Origin: Rhodovastum atsumiense
GTDB taxonomy: Bacteria; Pseudomonadota; Alphaproteobacteria; Acetobacterales; Acetobacteraceae
Reading direction: 5' to 3'
DNA length: 64,000 bases
Assembly (NCBI RefSeq): GCF_937425535.1
Contig: NZ_OW485601.1
Span: 1,762,501-1,826,500 of the forward strand
Below the pieces are notes generated by a model that ran no database searches, had not been told where the DNA came from, and worked only from the letters and a program-made list of their open reading frames with translations. Numbering within the stretch: position 1 is the stretch's first letter; the number at the start of each line of letters is the position of its first letter. This document shows positions 36,859 through 46,900 of this stretch, piece after piece. The position numbers and the translations under genes are program-made.

Positions 36859-38751
36859 ATGTCCGGCCTGTTCCAGGACGACCCGCCCACGGGACAAGAC
36901 GCGCCCGACGCGTTGCCGCCACCCCCGGCGCCATCCAGCCCGGGCCTGTTCGGCGACGCGCTGCCCGAGGCGCCCGTCCCCGCCCCGGCCGCCACGCCCT
37001 ATCGCGTGCTCGCCCGGAAATACCGGCCCACCAGCTTCGCCGACATGGTCGGGCAGGAAGCGATGGTGCGCACGCTGCGCAACGCCTTTGCCATGGGGCG
37101 CGTGGCGCATGCCTTCATGCTCACCGGGGTGCGCGGGGTGGGCAAGACCACCACGGCCCGCATCATCGCCCGCGCGCTCAACTGCACCGGACCCGACGGC
37201 ACGGGCGGACCGACCGCCGATCCGTGCGGCGTCTGCCCCGACTGCCAGGCGATCCTGGCCGACCGCCATCCCGACGTGCAGGAGATGGACGCCGCCTCCC
37301 GCACCGGGGTCGAGGACGTGCGCGAGATCATCGAGGCCACCCGCTTCCGCCCGATGCAGGCGCGCGCCAAGGTCTTCATCATCGACGAGGTCCACATGCT
37401 CAGCCGCAACGCGTTCAACGCGTTGCTGAAGACGCTGGAGGAACCGCCGCCGCACGTGAAGTTCGTGTTCGCCACCACCGAGATCCGCAAGGTGCCGGTG
37501 ACGGTGCTGTCGCGCTGCCAGCGCTTCGACCTGCGCCGCATCGGCACCGCCGAGCTGGCCGCGCATTTCGCCCGGATCGCGGAGAAGGAAGGCGTGGCGG
37601 CCGATCCGGAAGCGCTGGCGCTGATCGCGCGCGCGGCCGACGGCTCGGCGCGCGACGGGCTGTCGCTGCTGGATCAGGCGATCGCACAGGGGCAGCCGGA
37701 CGTGCCGATCAGCGCCGCCGCCGTCGCCGACATGCTGGGGCTCGCCGACCGCGCCGCGGTGTTCGACCTGTTTGAGGCGGTGATGGCCGGCCGTCCCGCC
37801 GAGGTGCTGGCGATCACCGACCGGGCGCACGCCCATGGCGCCGATCTCGGCGTGCTGCTGCAGGACCTGCTGGAGCTGGTCCATACCCTGACCCGCCTGC
37901 GCGCGGTGCCGGCCCTGCGCGACTCGCCCGACCTGCCGGAAGCCGAACGCACCCGCGGCACCGCCCTGGCCGAGCACCTGTCCATGGCCACGCTGGGCCG
38001 GGCCTGGCAGATGCTGCTGAAGGGCATCGCCGAGGTGGAAGCGGCCCCGGACCGCCGCGCCGCCGCCGAGATGGTGCTGATCCGACTGTGCTACGTCGCC
38101 GAGCTGCCGCCGCCGGGCGAGCTGGTCCGGCGCCTCACCGAGACCCCGCCCGCCGGCGGACCGGGGCCGGGCGTGCCGCAAGGCGGCCATGGCGGCGTCC
38201 GCGCGGTGGCCAATGGCGGCATGGTCGGGGCGACGGTACCGGCCGGGGCGCCGCGGCTGGCCTCCTTCCGCGACGTGGCCGCCCTGGTCGCCGAGCGACA
38301 GGACATCATGCTGCACGCGCATCTGGTGCATTCCATGCACCTGGTGCGCTTCGCCCCGCCGGTGATCGAGCTGCGCCCGGAGCCGGACGCCCCTCGCGAC
38401 CTGGCGGCGCGGCTCGGCGCGCTGCTGACCGAGGTGACCGGCACGCGCTGGACCATCGCCCTGTCCACCACCGAGGGCGAGCCGACCCTGGGCGAACAGG
38501 GCAGCGCCGCCGAGGCCGCCCGCCGCAGCGCCGCCGCCGCCCACCCGCTGGTGCGCGCCATCCTGGAAACATTCCCCGGCGCGCGCATCGAGGCCGTGCA
38601 TGACACCCGTGCCGACGCGTATGGATTAACCGCACAGGACCCCGCCGCCGAACCGGTGCTGGGCGGCGAGGCGGAATTCACCGACGATCTGGAATTCGCC
38701 CCCGCGGACGCCGGGTTCGCGGATGGCCCCCCCGAGGAATGGGAGACCTGA
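36859..38751 (+). CDS. dnaX: DNA polymerase III subunits gamma/tau
   Basis: 630 aa clamp-loader ATPase. After a Pro-rich leader of about 45 residues come YRVLARKYRPTSFADMVGQE, Walker A GVRGVGKTTTARI, four zinc-binding cysteines (LNCTG, DPCGVCPDC), Walker B IIDEVHMLS, the sensor SRC motif TVLSRCQRFDLRRI and domain III; the rest is the tau-type C-terminus. The start MSGLFQDD lies just after the SRP RNA; the longer open frame runs through that RNA and was rejected. ybaB and recR follow, the standard replication/repair cluster. Confidence 0.96.
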   Translation: MSGLFQDDPPTGQDAPDALPPPPAPSSPGLFGDALPEAPVPAPAATPYRVLARKYRPTSFADMVGQEAMVRTLRNAFAMGRVAHAFMLTGVRGVGKTTTARIIARALNCTGPDGTGGPTADPCGVCPDCQAILADRHPDVQEMDAASRTGVEDVREIIEATRFRPMQARAKVFIIDEVHMLSRNAFNALLKTLEEPPPHVKFVFATTEIRKVPVTVLSRCQRFDLRRIGTAELAAHFARIAEKEGVAADPEALALIARAADGSARDGLSLLDQAIAQGQPDVPISAAAVADMLGLADRAAVFDLFEAVMAGRPAEVLAITDRAHAHGADLGVLLQDLLELVHTLTRLRAVPALRDSPDLPEAERTRGTALAEHLSMATLGRAWQMLLKGIAEVEAAPDRRAAAEMVLIRLCYVAELPPPGELVRRLTETPPAGGPGPGVPQGGHGGVRAVANGGMVGATVPAGAPRLASFRDVAALVAERQDIMLHAHLVHSMHLVRFAPPVIELRPEPDAPRDLAARLGALLTEVTGTRWTIALSTTEGEPTLGEQGSAAEAARRSAAAAHPLVRAILETFPGARIEAVHDTRADAYGLTAQDPAAEPVLGGEAEFTDDLEFAPADAGFADGPPEEWET

Positions 38752-38754
38752 AAG

Positions 38755-39078
38755 ATGAAGAACATCGCCGGCCTGATGAAGCAGGCCAGCCAGATGCAGA
38801 AGAAGATGGAGGAGATGCAGGCGACGCTGGAGAGCATGACGCTCGAAGGCACCGCGGGCGCCGGCATGGTCACCATCACCCTCAACGGCAAGGGCGAGAT
38901 GCGCGGGGTCAAGATCGACCCGAAGCTCGCCGACCCGGCCGAGATGGAAATGCTGCAGGACCTGATCGTCGCCGCCCACGCCGACGCCCGCCGCAAGATC
39001 GAGGCCGCCGCGGCCGCCGAGATGCAGAAGGTCACGGGCGGGCTGAGCCTGCCGGGCGGGATGAAGCTGCCCTTCTGA
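38755..39078 (+). CDS. ybaB: YbaB/EbfC nucleoid-associated protein
   Basis: 107 aa. Seen: [20 protein letters not shown] (N-terminal helix), a central strand with [18 protein letters not shown], and [20 protein letters not shown]. The dimeric protein binds DNA without strong sequence specificity. It begins three bases after the dnaX stop, and recR follows after 19 bases. Confidence 0.96.
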   Translation: MKNIAGLMKQASQMQKKMEEMQATLESMTLEGTAGAGMVTITLNGKGEMRGVKIDPKLADPAEMEMLQDLIVAAHADARRKIEAAAAAEMQKVTGGLSLPGGMKLPF

Positions 39079-39097
39079 TCCCGGCCTCGCCGCGGCG

Positions 39098-39691
39098 ATG
39101 GGCGGTCCCGAGATCGAACGGCTGATCGGATTGCTGGCGAAGCTGCCGGGCCTGGGGCCCCGCAGCGCCCGCCGTGCCGCCCTGCGCCTGCTGCAACACC
39201 CGGAATCCCGCATGCTGCCCCTCGCCACGGCGCTGACCGAGGCGGCCCGTGCGGTGAAACCCTGCCGCCTCTGCGGCAATCTCGACAGCCGTGATCCGTG
39301 CTCGATCTGCGACGATCCGCACCGCGACCATGCCACCATCTGCGTGGTGGAGGGCGTGGGCGACCTGTGGGCGCTGGAACGCGCGCATGTGCATCGCGGG
39401 ATCTACCACGTGCTCGGCGGCACGCTCTCGGCGCTGGCCGGCACCCGGCCGGAAGACCTGAACCTGGCACCGCTGCTCGGGCGGATCGAGGGGGACGAGG
39501 TGCGGGAGGTGATTCTCGCGCTCGGCGCCACCGTGGACGGCGCCACCACCGCCCATTGGCTGACGGAACGGCTGCGGCCGACCGGGGTGACGATCACCCG
39601 GGTGGCTCAGGGGGTGCCGATCGGGGGGGCACTCGACGTGCTGGACGATGGCACGCTGGCGGCGGCGCTCAGGGCGCGACGGCCGTTCTGA
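39098..39691 (+). CDS. recR: Recombination protein RecR
   Basis: 197 aa. It works with RecF and RecO to load RecA at gaps. Seen: IERLIGLLAKLPGLGPRSAR (helix-hairpin-helix), the C4 zinc finger C-R-L-C-G...DPCSIC, the Toprim segment TICVVEGVGDLWALE, GRIEGDEVREVILAL, and THRVTRVAQG-like end TITRVAQGVPIGGALDVLDD. Last gene of the dnaX-ybaB-recR unit. Confidence 0.97.
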   Translation: MGGPEIERLIGLLAKLPGLGPRSARRAALRLLQHPESRMLPLATALTEAARAVKPCRLCGNLDSRDPCSICDDPHRDHATICVVEGVGDLWALERAHVHRGIYHVLGGTLSALAGTRPEDLNLAPLLGRIEGDEVREVILALGATVDGATTAHWLTERLRPTGVTITRVAQGVPIGGALDVLDDGTLAAALRARRPF

Positions 39692-39709
39692 AACGCTCCC
39701 TGGCCGCCC

Positions 39710-40330
39710 TCAGGCAGCGGCCAGCATGTGGTGGCTGGCGGCTTCCAGCCGGACCATGATGGGCCGGTGATCGGAGGAGGCACGGGGCAAGGCTTCCGCG
39801 GCACTGCAATGCAGGCCCCGGATCAGGCAGCGGTCGATTCGCAGCGGCACGATGTCCCCCGCCACATGCGTCGGCCGGCGCGGGCCGACATCATGGAATC
39901 CCGGCAGCAGGCACGGCCCGATCAGGTTGAAATCGCCGATGACGGCGGCATTCAGCGGCAATTCCCGGGCGATGCGCCGCAATTGCCGGCGGTTGAGCAC
40001 CTGGCCATGCGAGAGATGCACATTCGCGATGGCGAAATCGCCGAGGTCGACGATCATGCTGACGCGGTCGATCAAGGCTCCGGGGGGAATCGGCATGACC
40101 ACGGGGGGTTGCAGCGGGGCCTTCGGACTCCACATCGCCAGCCCATGGATGCGGCCGGGCAGAAAGGCATGCGCATAAAATCCACCGATCCGCTCGGGCA
40201 ACTGGCGGATATCCTGGGTGGCTTCCTGCATCAGCAGGAGATCCGGCCGCTCCCGCCGGATCAGGTTCACGATCTCGTCCACGGACGCACCGGTCAGGCG
40301 CAGGAGATTCCAACTGATGATCTTCGTCAT
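39710..40330 (-). CDS. Endonuclease/exonuclease/phosphatase (EEP) family protein
   Basis: 206 aa. Seen: KIISWNLLRL (N-terminal Asn metal site), LLLMQEATQDI (catalytic Glu), ANVHLSHGQVLNRRQL, AVIGDFNLIGPC (Asp/Asn), and the C-terminal SSDHRPIMVRLE (Asp-His). All core motifs of the DNase I-like EEP fold are present, so it should be an active Mg-dependent phosphodiesterase or phosphatase, but the substrate is not predictable. No signal peptide. Convergent with recR. Confidence 0.87.
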   Translation of the reverse strand: MTKIISWNLLRLTGASVDEIVNLIRRERPDLLLMQEATQDIRQLPERIGGFYAHAFLPGRIHGLAMWSPKAPLQPPVVMPIPPGALIDRVSMIVDLGDFAIANVHLSHGQVLNRRQLRRIARELPLNAAVIGDFNLIGPCLLPGFHDVGPRRPTHVAGDIVPLRIDRCLIRGLHCSAAEALPRASSDHRPIMVRLEAASHHMLAAA

Positions 40331-40778
40331 GGCGAGGGGGTATCGGCTACCTGTGCGCGCGAGCTTTGTTTCAATGACAGGGAAAGCTTAGCGGGGACTG
40401 AATAGCACCTTGAAGTTGCATTTAACAGTTGAATGATATGCCGGTGCGTGGGTGCAAACGTGTCCGGCATGAAGACGCGAAACTGCCATGTGCTGGCGGA
40501 ACGTGAGCACATAACGCCAATCATCTGTTCTCGTCCAGCGACATTCGCCATTTCGCCAATTGTTCGTTTCGATACACTGCGCCAATTAAATGAACGAAAC
40601 CCGACAGTGAAAGCCTGGCTGGGACAATTGCCGGCCCCGTCGTTTCGGGATGAGGCCGCGCTGCCGGAAGAGCGCCTCATGACGGCCATTGCCTGTCAGG
40701 GACCGGCTTTGCATCGTGGTCCTTTCCCATCCCCTGGCGGCAGCTTCCCGCGCCGCGCGAGCACGAGAGAACCACGGC
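40331..40778. other. Intergenic region, no gene seen
   Basis: About 450 bases between the divergent EEP and yjbQ genes. The middle (40380-40600) is less GC-rich than its surroundings and has ttcgtt/aacgaa half-sites near 40560-40605. No gene, terminator or known regulatory RNA could be supported. Confidence 0.4.
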
Positions 40779-41201
40779 ATGAAAGCGCTGACGGAGTACC
40801 TGACCTTCACCGTCCCCGAGCGAATGGGATTCGTGAACATCACCGACCGGCTGGAGCAACTCGTGGCCCGCAGCGGGGTGCAGGAAGGGCTGCTGCTGTG
40901 CAATGCCATGCACATCACCGCGTCCGTCTTCATCAACGACGACGAGCCGGGGCTGCATGCGGATTACCGGCGCTGGCTGGAACGCCTGGCCCCCTTCGAT
41001 GCCTCGCCGTCCACCTATCATCACAACCGCACCGGCGAGGACAACGCGGACGCCCATCTCAAGCGTCAGGTGATGGGGCGGGAAGTCGTGATCGCCATCA
41101 CCGCCGGACGGCTCGATTTCGGCCCGTGGGAGCAGGTGTTCTACGGCGAGTTCGACGGGCGGCGCGCCAAGCGGGTGCTGGTGAAAATCATCGGCGAATA
41201 G
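40779..41201 (+). CDS. yjbQ: UPF0047 / YjbQ family protein
   Basis: 140 aa. Seen: [32 protein letters not shown] (conserved H-x-T-A/S signature), [20 protein letters not shown] and [20 protein letters not shown]. The family has a conserved His/Cys cluster and is annotated as secondary thiamine-phosphate synthase from in vitro activity; the true role is uncertain. Complete and of family length. Confidence 0.92.
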   Translation: MKALTEYLTFTVPERMGFVNITDRLEQLVARSGVQEGLLLCNAMHITASVFINDDEPGLHADYRRWLERLAPFDASPSTYHHNRTGEDNADAHLKRQVMGREVVIAITAGRLDFGPWEQVFYGEFDGRRAKRVLVKIIGE

Positions 41202-41249
41202 ACGCACGGCCGGACGACGGCCCGATCAGTCCCACCGCCCAACTTCAGT

Positions 41250-41350
41250 GATGACCAAACTTTTTCATAAATTTCAAAATAGTTCACAAACATATAATTA
41301 AAGGTATTGACTTCGGTCAACGCCCAACAAAGAAGCACTATTATAGAGAT
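41250..41350 (+). promoter_or_regulatory. AT-rich island upstream of a small gene
   Basis: About 100 bases of strongly A+T-rich DNA in an otherwise GC-rich window. It contains a perfect tataat at 41293-41298 and ttgact at 41307-41312. The first lacks a good -35 and the second lacks a -10 at proper spacing (tattat at 41339 is 26 bases away), so the exact promoter is unclear. It probably drives the 79-aa gene at 41424. Confidence 0.45.
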
Positions 41351-41423
41351 CTGAAGATCTTGGTCAGGTGGTTCGCCTGGCCAGGATCGGAACACAGACA
41401 ATCATCTCGGTGGGAGCGAACCA

Positions 41424-41663
41424 ATGTCCAGGATATCCCGATTGCGGATCGAGGCGATGGACCGTGAGTCCGTCTTCCTTGCGACCGAAGAGCGATTTGC
41501 CCGCTTCGATCGATCCGCCCTGCCCGCAGGCTGGCGTGACCTGCTGACCGAGCCACCTTTCGGCGAGAGACTGGCCGCCCGCATCGACCGCAACGGCGCC
41601 CCGCTGGAAGCGGCCCTGGCCGCCGCGCCGTTGCTGCGCTGGACCCCCGACATCATGGCATGA
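41424..41663 (+). CDS. Small hypothetical protein
   Basis: 79 aa beginning MSRISRLRIEAMDRESVFLA and ending LRWTPDIMA. It is charged, without hydrophobic segments or Cys. No family recognised. Support for it being real: a ribosome binding site (tgggag, seven bases from ATG), an AT-rich promoter-like region upstream, and a perfect 10-bp hairpin eight bases after the stop, which together make it a free-standing transcription unit. Confidence 0.65.
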   Translation: MSRISRLRIEAMDRESVFLATEERFARFDRSALPAGWRDLLTEPPFGERLAARIDRNGAPLEAALAAAPLLRWTPDIMA

Positions 41664-41670
41664 TCACCGC

Positions 41671-41698
41671 CGCAGGCGCCCCTCGCGCGGCGCCTGCG
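41671..41698 (+). terminator. Hairpin terminator after the 79-aa gene
   Basis: Perfect 10-bp stem (cgcaggcgcc / ggcgcctgcg) with an 8-base loop, eight bases after the stop codon. Confidence 0.7.
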
Positions 41699-41830
41699 CG
41701 CCTCGACACGGCTGACCACCGCTGAGCAAGCGCGGGCGCACATGGATCAACCGCCGCGCCGCACTACATGACATCCCATGTTGCCGCAGTGGTACTCCCC
41801 TTCTTTCCGCGCCTGTCGAGAGCCCTTGCC

Positions 41831-43297
41831 ATGACCGAACCGCCTCCCCCCTCGCTCAGCCCCGAACAGGCCGTCGATCTGCTCGAGGCCCGGCACGCCG
41901 GCGCCACCGCGGCGCTGCGAGCCGCGCTCGAGCGGTTCATCCGCACCGGAACCCCTCCCACACCCACGGAACGGACCCGGTTCCGCTACCCCGAACTGCG
42001 CGTAACCTGGACGCCGACGGGGAATATCCCCTTCACCCGGCGTGCCTGGGCGAAGTTCCAGGGGCCGGGCAGCTACGGCACCACCGTGACCCAGCCAGGC
42101 TTCTTCCGTCGCTACCTGCTCGACCAGCTCGGGCCGCTGGTCGAGGAATTCGGCGCGACCATCGCGGTCGGCGACAGCGCGCAGGAAATTCCCTATCCCT
42201 ATGTGCTGGAACTCGGCGACGAGGCCCGCGGCGAAGTCGCCACCGGCGAACTCGCACGGCACTTCCCAACCCCGCTGCTCTCCGCCGTGGGCGACGAGGT
42301 CGCCGACGGGCTGTGGGCCTTCGAACAGGGGCAGCCGCGACCGCTCGCCCTGTTCGACGCGGTGCGGGTGGATTACTCGCTGCGGCGCCTGGTGCACTAC
42401 ACCGGCACCGACTGGCGCCTTGTCCAGCCCTGGATCCTGCTGACCAACTACCAACGCTATGTCGAGCAGTTCGTGCGCTGGGCGCTCGAGGAACTGGCCA
42501 ATCCGGACAGCCCGTACGACAGCCTGGTGCTGCCGGGCGGTGGCGTGGTGCGCCCCGGGCTCGACGCGGCCGCGGCCGATGCGCTGGTGGCGGCGGCGCC
42601 CTGGACCCGCTTCCAGATGCCCGCCTACCACCTGACGCGGCGCGACGATGCCGGCGGCGTCACCATCATCAACATCGGCGTCGGCCCCTCGAACGCCAAG
42701 AACATCACCGACCACCTCGCCGTGCTGCGGCCGAATTGCTGGCTGATGGTGGGGCATTGCGGCGGGCTGCGGCAGTCGCAGGTGATCGGCGACTATGTCC
42801 TGGCGCATGCCTATCTGCGGCGGGACCGCATCCTCGACGACCTGGTGCCGCCGGAAGTGCCGATCCCGGCGCTCGCGGAAGTGCAGGTGGCCCTGCAGGA
42901 GGCGGCGGCGCAGGTCACCGGCGAACGCGGCGAGGCGCTGAAGAAGCGGCTGCGCACCGGCACCGTCGTGACCTACGACGACCGCAACTGGGAACTGCGC
43001 TGGTCCCAGGAACGGCGGCGCATCAATCTCTCCCGCGCCATCGCGGTCGACATGGAATCCGGCACGCTCGCCGCCCAGGGCTACCGGCTGCGGGTGCCCT
43101 ACGGCACGCTGCTCTGCATCTCCGACAAGCCGCTGCACGGCGAGATCAAGCTGCCCGGCGCCGCCACCGCATTCTACCAGCGCGCCGTCGGCGAGCACCT
43201 GAAGATCGGCCTGGCGGCGCTCGACATCCTGCGCGGACAGATCGGGTCCCTGCATTCACGCAAGCTGCGCAGCTTCGACGAACCACCGTTTCGCTGA
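41831..43297 (+). CDS. amn: AMP nucleosidase
   Basis: 488 aa, close to the 484 aa of E. coli Amn. It cleaves AMP to adenine and ribose 5-phosphate, controlling adenylate levels. Seen: the N-terminal AMP nucleosidase domain (ERTRFRYPELRVTWTPTG; RAWAKFQGPGSYGTTVTQPG) and the C-terminal purine nucleoside phosphorylase fold (GVGPSNAKNITDHLAVLRPN, MVGHCGGLR, AVDMESGTLAAQGYRLRVPY, CISDKPLHGEIKL). The Met at 41831 gives the family-typical N-terminus; an ATG 21 codons earlier is possible. Confidence 0.95.
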   Translation: MTEPPPPSLSPEQAVDLLEARHAGATAALRAALERFIRTGTPPTPTERTRFRYPELRVTWTPTGNIPFTRRAWAKFQGPGSYGTTVTQPGFFRRYLLDQLGPLVEEFGATIAVGDSAQEIPYPYVLELGDEARGEVATGELARHFPTPLLSAVGDEVADGLWAFEQGQPRPLALFDAVRVDYSLRRLVHYTGTDWRLVQPWILLTNYQRYVEQFVRWALEELANPDSPYDSLVLPGGGVVRPGLDAAAADALVAAAPWTRFQMPAYHLTRRDDAGGVTIINIGVGPSNAKNITDHLAVLRPNCWLMVGHCGGLRQSQVIGDYVLAHAYLRRDRILDDLVPPEVPIPALAEVQVALQEAAAQVTGERGEALKKRLRTGTVVTYDDRNWELRWSQERRRINLSRAIAVDMESGTLAAQGYRLRVPYGTLLCISDKPLHGEIKLPGAATAFYQRAVGEHLKIGLAALDILRGQIGSLHSRKLRSFDEPPFR

Positions 43298-43392
43298 CGA
43301 CACTCGCGCCGTCGTCACGTGACCTCCACCACGATCACGGGTTGGAGTAGCGTCGCGCCTCACGCGGACGCGCAACAAGGGGAGAAGAACCC

Positions 43393-43821
43393 ATGGCCAT
43401 CAAACGTCACGCCAGCGCCGTCTGGAATGGCACCGGCAAGGACGGCAAAGGTACCCTGACCACGCCGAGCGCCACCCTGAAGGAAACGCCCTACTCCTTC
43501 GTCGCCCGCTTCGGCGACGGCCAGGGCACCAACCCCGAGGAACTGATCGCGGCGGCCCATGCCGGCTGCTTCTGCATGGCCCTGGCCTTCCAGCTCGGCG
43601 GCGCCGGACACCAGCCGGAAACGCTGCGCTGCGAGGCGACGCTGACCATGGAACAGGAAGGCGAAGGCTGGCGGATCGCCAGCTCCCGGCTGGTACTGCA
43701 CGGCAAGGTGCCGGGCATCGATGCGGCGCAGTTCCGCGAGATCGCCGAACGCGCCAAGGCCGGATGCCCGGTGTCGCGGGTGCTGAACGCCGAGATCACG
43801 CTGGACGCGACACTGGAATAG
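43393..43821 (+). CDS. osmC: OsmC-type hydroperoxide reductase
   Basis: 142 aa. Seen: the two redox cysteines at the E. coli positions, Cys59 (AAHAGCFCMALAF) and Cys125 (RAKAGCPVSRVLNAEI), plus NPEELIAAAH. OsmC reduces organic hydroperoxides with dihydrolipoamide and is usually induced by osmotic or stationary-phase stress. ggggag lies upstream of the ATG. A dispersed hairpin repeat follows the stop. Confidence 0.93.
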   Translation: MAIKRHASAVWNGTGKDGKGTLTTPSATLKETPYSFVARFGDGQGTNPEELIAAAHAGCFCMALAFQLGGAGHQPETLRCEATLTMEQEGEGWRIASSRLVLHGKVPGIDAAQFREIAERAKAGCPVSRVLNAEITLDATLE

Positions 43822-43825
43822 TCTC

Positions 43826-43975
43826 CGGGGCGCTGCCCCGGCCCCGGCAGGAGGCTTCGCCTCCTGCACCTCCACCAAGGGCAAAGCCCTTGGAACCCAT
43901 GACTCTGTGCCGCGCAGCGCTTATGGGATCCAAGGGCCTTGTGGCCCTTGGCGGGTCAAGGGCGGAGCCCTTGCC
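43826..43975 (+). repeat. Dispersed multi-hairpin repeat, copy 2
   Basis: Same architecture and orientation as 9141-9311: caggaggc-ttc-gcctcctg, ccaagggcaaagcccttgg, the linker with ctctgtgccgcgcagcgc, ccaagggccttgtggcccttgg in two arms, and caagggcggagcccttg. It again fills the gap between a plus-strand gene end (osmC) and a minus-strand gene end (glgX/malQ). Confidence 0.87.
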
Positions 43976-46900
43976 TTATCCGTGCCGGCCGCTGTCCCCC
44001 ACCGGCCCCGCCGGCGGGCTGGCTCGCCGGGCCGGCGCCACCTCCCGCCGCCGCAGCGCGGCCAACACCGAAGGCGCTGCGCCACACAGCGTTTCCACCC
44101 CAAGCCGCAGGCGGCGACGCCAGTTCGGCCGCTCCCGGTCGGTGCCGGGCAGGTTGACCGCGGTCAGCTCGCCCACGAGGTCGTCGGCCTGCACCAGCAC
44201 CAGCCGGCATGGCGTGCGCGCCAGCAGGGCATGGATCGACGCCATCAGCAGCTCGGTCATCGGCTCGTCGACCGCGCCGCTGCCGATCTCCAGCCCTTCG
44301 GCCCGCAGCAACACCAGCAGCTCGGCCTTTTCCAGCGCCCGCGCCCGGGCGGCGCCATCGGCCCCGGCAGCGCTGAGCAGGCCCAGCGCGCGGCGTTCCA
44401 GGATGTCGGTGCCGCTCCACCAGCCCGCGAGCGTCGGCAGGTCGTGGGTGGCCGCGCAGGCGGCGGCGTTCACCGGATAGCGCCCTGGCGGCCGCAGCCC
44501 CGCCCCTTCGCGGGCGAAGCGGAGCACCTGGTAGGACAGCACGTCGGCGCCGCCGAGATGCTCGCGGATGCCTTCCGGCACCGTGCCGAGATCCTCGCCC
44601 ACCACCAGGCAGTTGTTGCGCACGCTCTCCAGCGCCACTTCGCCGAGCAGGTCGTCAAAGGGATAGGCGACATAGGCGCCGTCATGGCCGGGGGCACCGT
44701 CCGGCACGATGAACAGCCGGGCAAGCCCCATGACATGGTCGATGCGCAGCGCACCGGCGTGCCGCATGTTGGCGCGCAGCAGCCGGGCGAAGGCGGCGTA
44801 TCCGCTTTCCCGCATCGCCCTTGGGTCGGGTGGCGGCAGGCCCCAGACCTGGCCCTGCGGCGCGAAGGGATCGGGCGGAGCGCCGACCGAGACCCGGTCC
44901 ATCAACGACGCCCCGGCCGACCATGCCTCGGCGCCGTCGGGGGCCGCCCCCACCGCGAGGTCACGATAGAAGCCCAGCGGCATGCCGGCGGTCCGCGCGG
45001 CAGCCGCGGCGGCGGCAAGCTGGCGATCGGCGACCCATTGCAGGAAGCAGCCGAACCGCACCCGCTCGGACGGCGCCGCGGCGGCCACCGACGGGTTGCG
45101 CGGATCGCGCAACTCGGCCGGCCAGACCTGCCAGTGTGAGCTGCCGCGCAGCTCGGTGATCGCCTCGAAGCGGGCGAGATCCTGCAGCTCGGTGCCGCCC
45201 TCGGCCACGAACCGGGCGAAATCCTGCACCAGCGGATCAGTGGGGGCGGCGGTTTCCCGCGCCTGGAAATCGGCGAAGGCCGCTTCCAGCACGCGCTGCT
45301 TGGCTTCCCAGACCGCCGGGTAGTCGACCAGCGACACCTCGGACAGTTTCGCGAAGGCGGGCGCCGCGCCGGCGAGGGCGGTGCGGGTGCGCACGGCATC
45401 CGGCGGCACCGGCAGCACGGCGACGTCGATCGGCATCGCGTCGAGGAAGCGGCGGTCGCAGGGGTGGTACGGGCTCGCCCGCATCCGGTCGTGACGGAAC
45501 AGCGTGTGCAGCGGATTGAGGCCGATCACCGAGGCCCCTTCCCGTCCCGCCTCTCGGGCAAGCCGGGCGAGCGCGGTGTAGTCGCCCACGCCCTGGTCGC
45601 CGCCGGCGCGGCGCAGCGAATAGAGCTGGGCGGCAACGCCGAACACGCGGTTGCCGGCGCGCAGCAGCGGCGGCAGGTGGCAGCGCGGCGGGGCCACCGT
45701 CAGCCGGCAGCACGCGCCATCAGGCTCGCCGTCGATGCGGATCAGGTGCCGCCCGATCGGCTGCGGCGGCAGCGCCACGCGCCGCGTCACCAGCACGCGC
45801 CCATCCGGGGTAGGAAGCGGCTCGGCCACGCCCTCGGTCGCGGCGACGGCCAGGGGAACCTGGGCGCCATCCTCGCGCTCGACCAGCAGCCGCAGCCGCC
45901 CCCAGGGGACGGCCGGGCCCAGGCGCAGCGTCACCGGCTCGCCGGCCCGCACCACCAGCGCCGGCGGCAACTTGCGCCCCATGTCCTCGGAGAGCAGCCC
46001 CAGGCTGTCGATGACCTCGCCGGGATTGCCCGCCGGCAGGCGCATCGCCTGCAGCAGCGCCCGCGTGGTGTCCTCGTTGACCACGTAGCGGCGCCCCTCG
46101 ACATCCCACCACTCCGGCGCGATGCCGGCGGCACGGCCGAGCCGGTGCAGCGCCTCGGTGTCGTCGATGCTGCGCCGGCGCGGCGCCGGCAGCTCGCGCA
46201 GCAGCACCGCCGACCGCGGGCCGATCGGCAGTGGATCGATCGCCTCGCCCGCGCCGACGCCGCCGACCTCGCCGCTGCCGCTGTCGGTCAGCAGGTACCA
46301 GGCGAAGCCGGCACGTGGGCTCGGCAGCGCGATGGTTTCCGCTTCGGTGCCGGCATGCAGCACCAGCAGCACGCGGTCGGCCGCCTCGGTCGGGGTGGCC
46401 GGGGTGTAGAGCACGGCGACCAGGGTGCGGTTGGACGGGTCCTGCCAGCGCGCCGAGGTCATCTGCTGGCCGCGCGCGGTGCGCCAGATCACGTCGGGCA
46501 GGCCGTTGCCATCCGGGGAACGCCCGGTCAGCGCCTGCGCCGCCCGCAGCGCCGGGCAGTCCTGCCGGGCCTGGATCAGCGCCGCGGTGAAGGCCACCAG
46601 GGGCTCGTCCATGCCCTCCCAGTCGAACCAGGAGCCGGCATTGTCCTGGGCATAGGCGTTGTTGTTGCCGTGCTGGGTGCGGCCGGCCTCGTCGCCCATG
46701 GAGATCAGCGGCGTGCCGCGCGCGAACAGCAGCGTGGTCAGCAGGCCGCGGGCGTCGCGGACACGGGCGGCACGCACCGAGGGATCGTCGGTCGGCCCCT
46801 CGATGCCGCAATTCCAGGAAAAGCTGTTGTTGGTGCCGTCGCGGTTGCCCTCGCCGTTCGGCGTGTTGCGCTTGACCGTGTAGGCGACCAGATCGGCCAG

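Noticed and set aside
41307-41344. ttgact / tattat as a sigma-70 promoter
   Set aside because: Spacing is 26 bases, too long for sigma-70; only the AT-rich region as a whole was reported.
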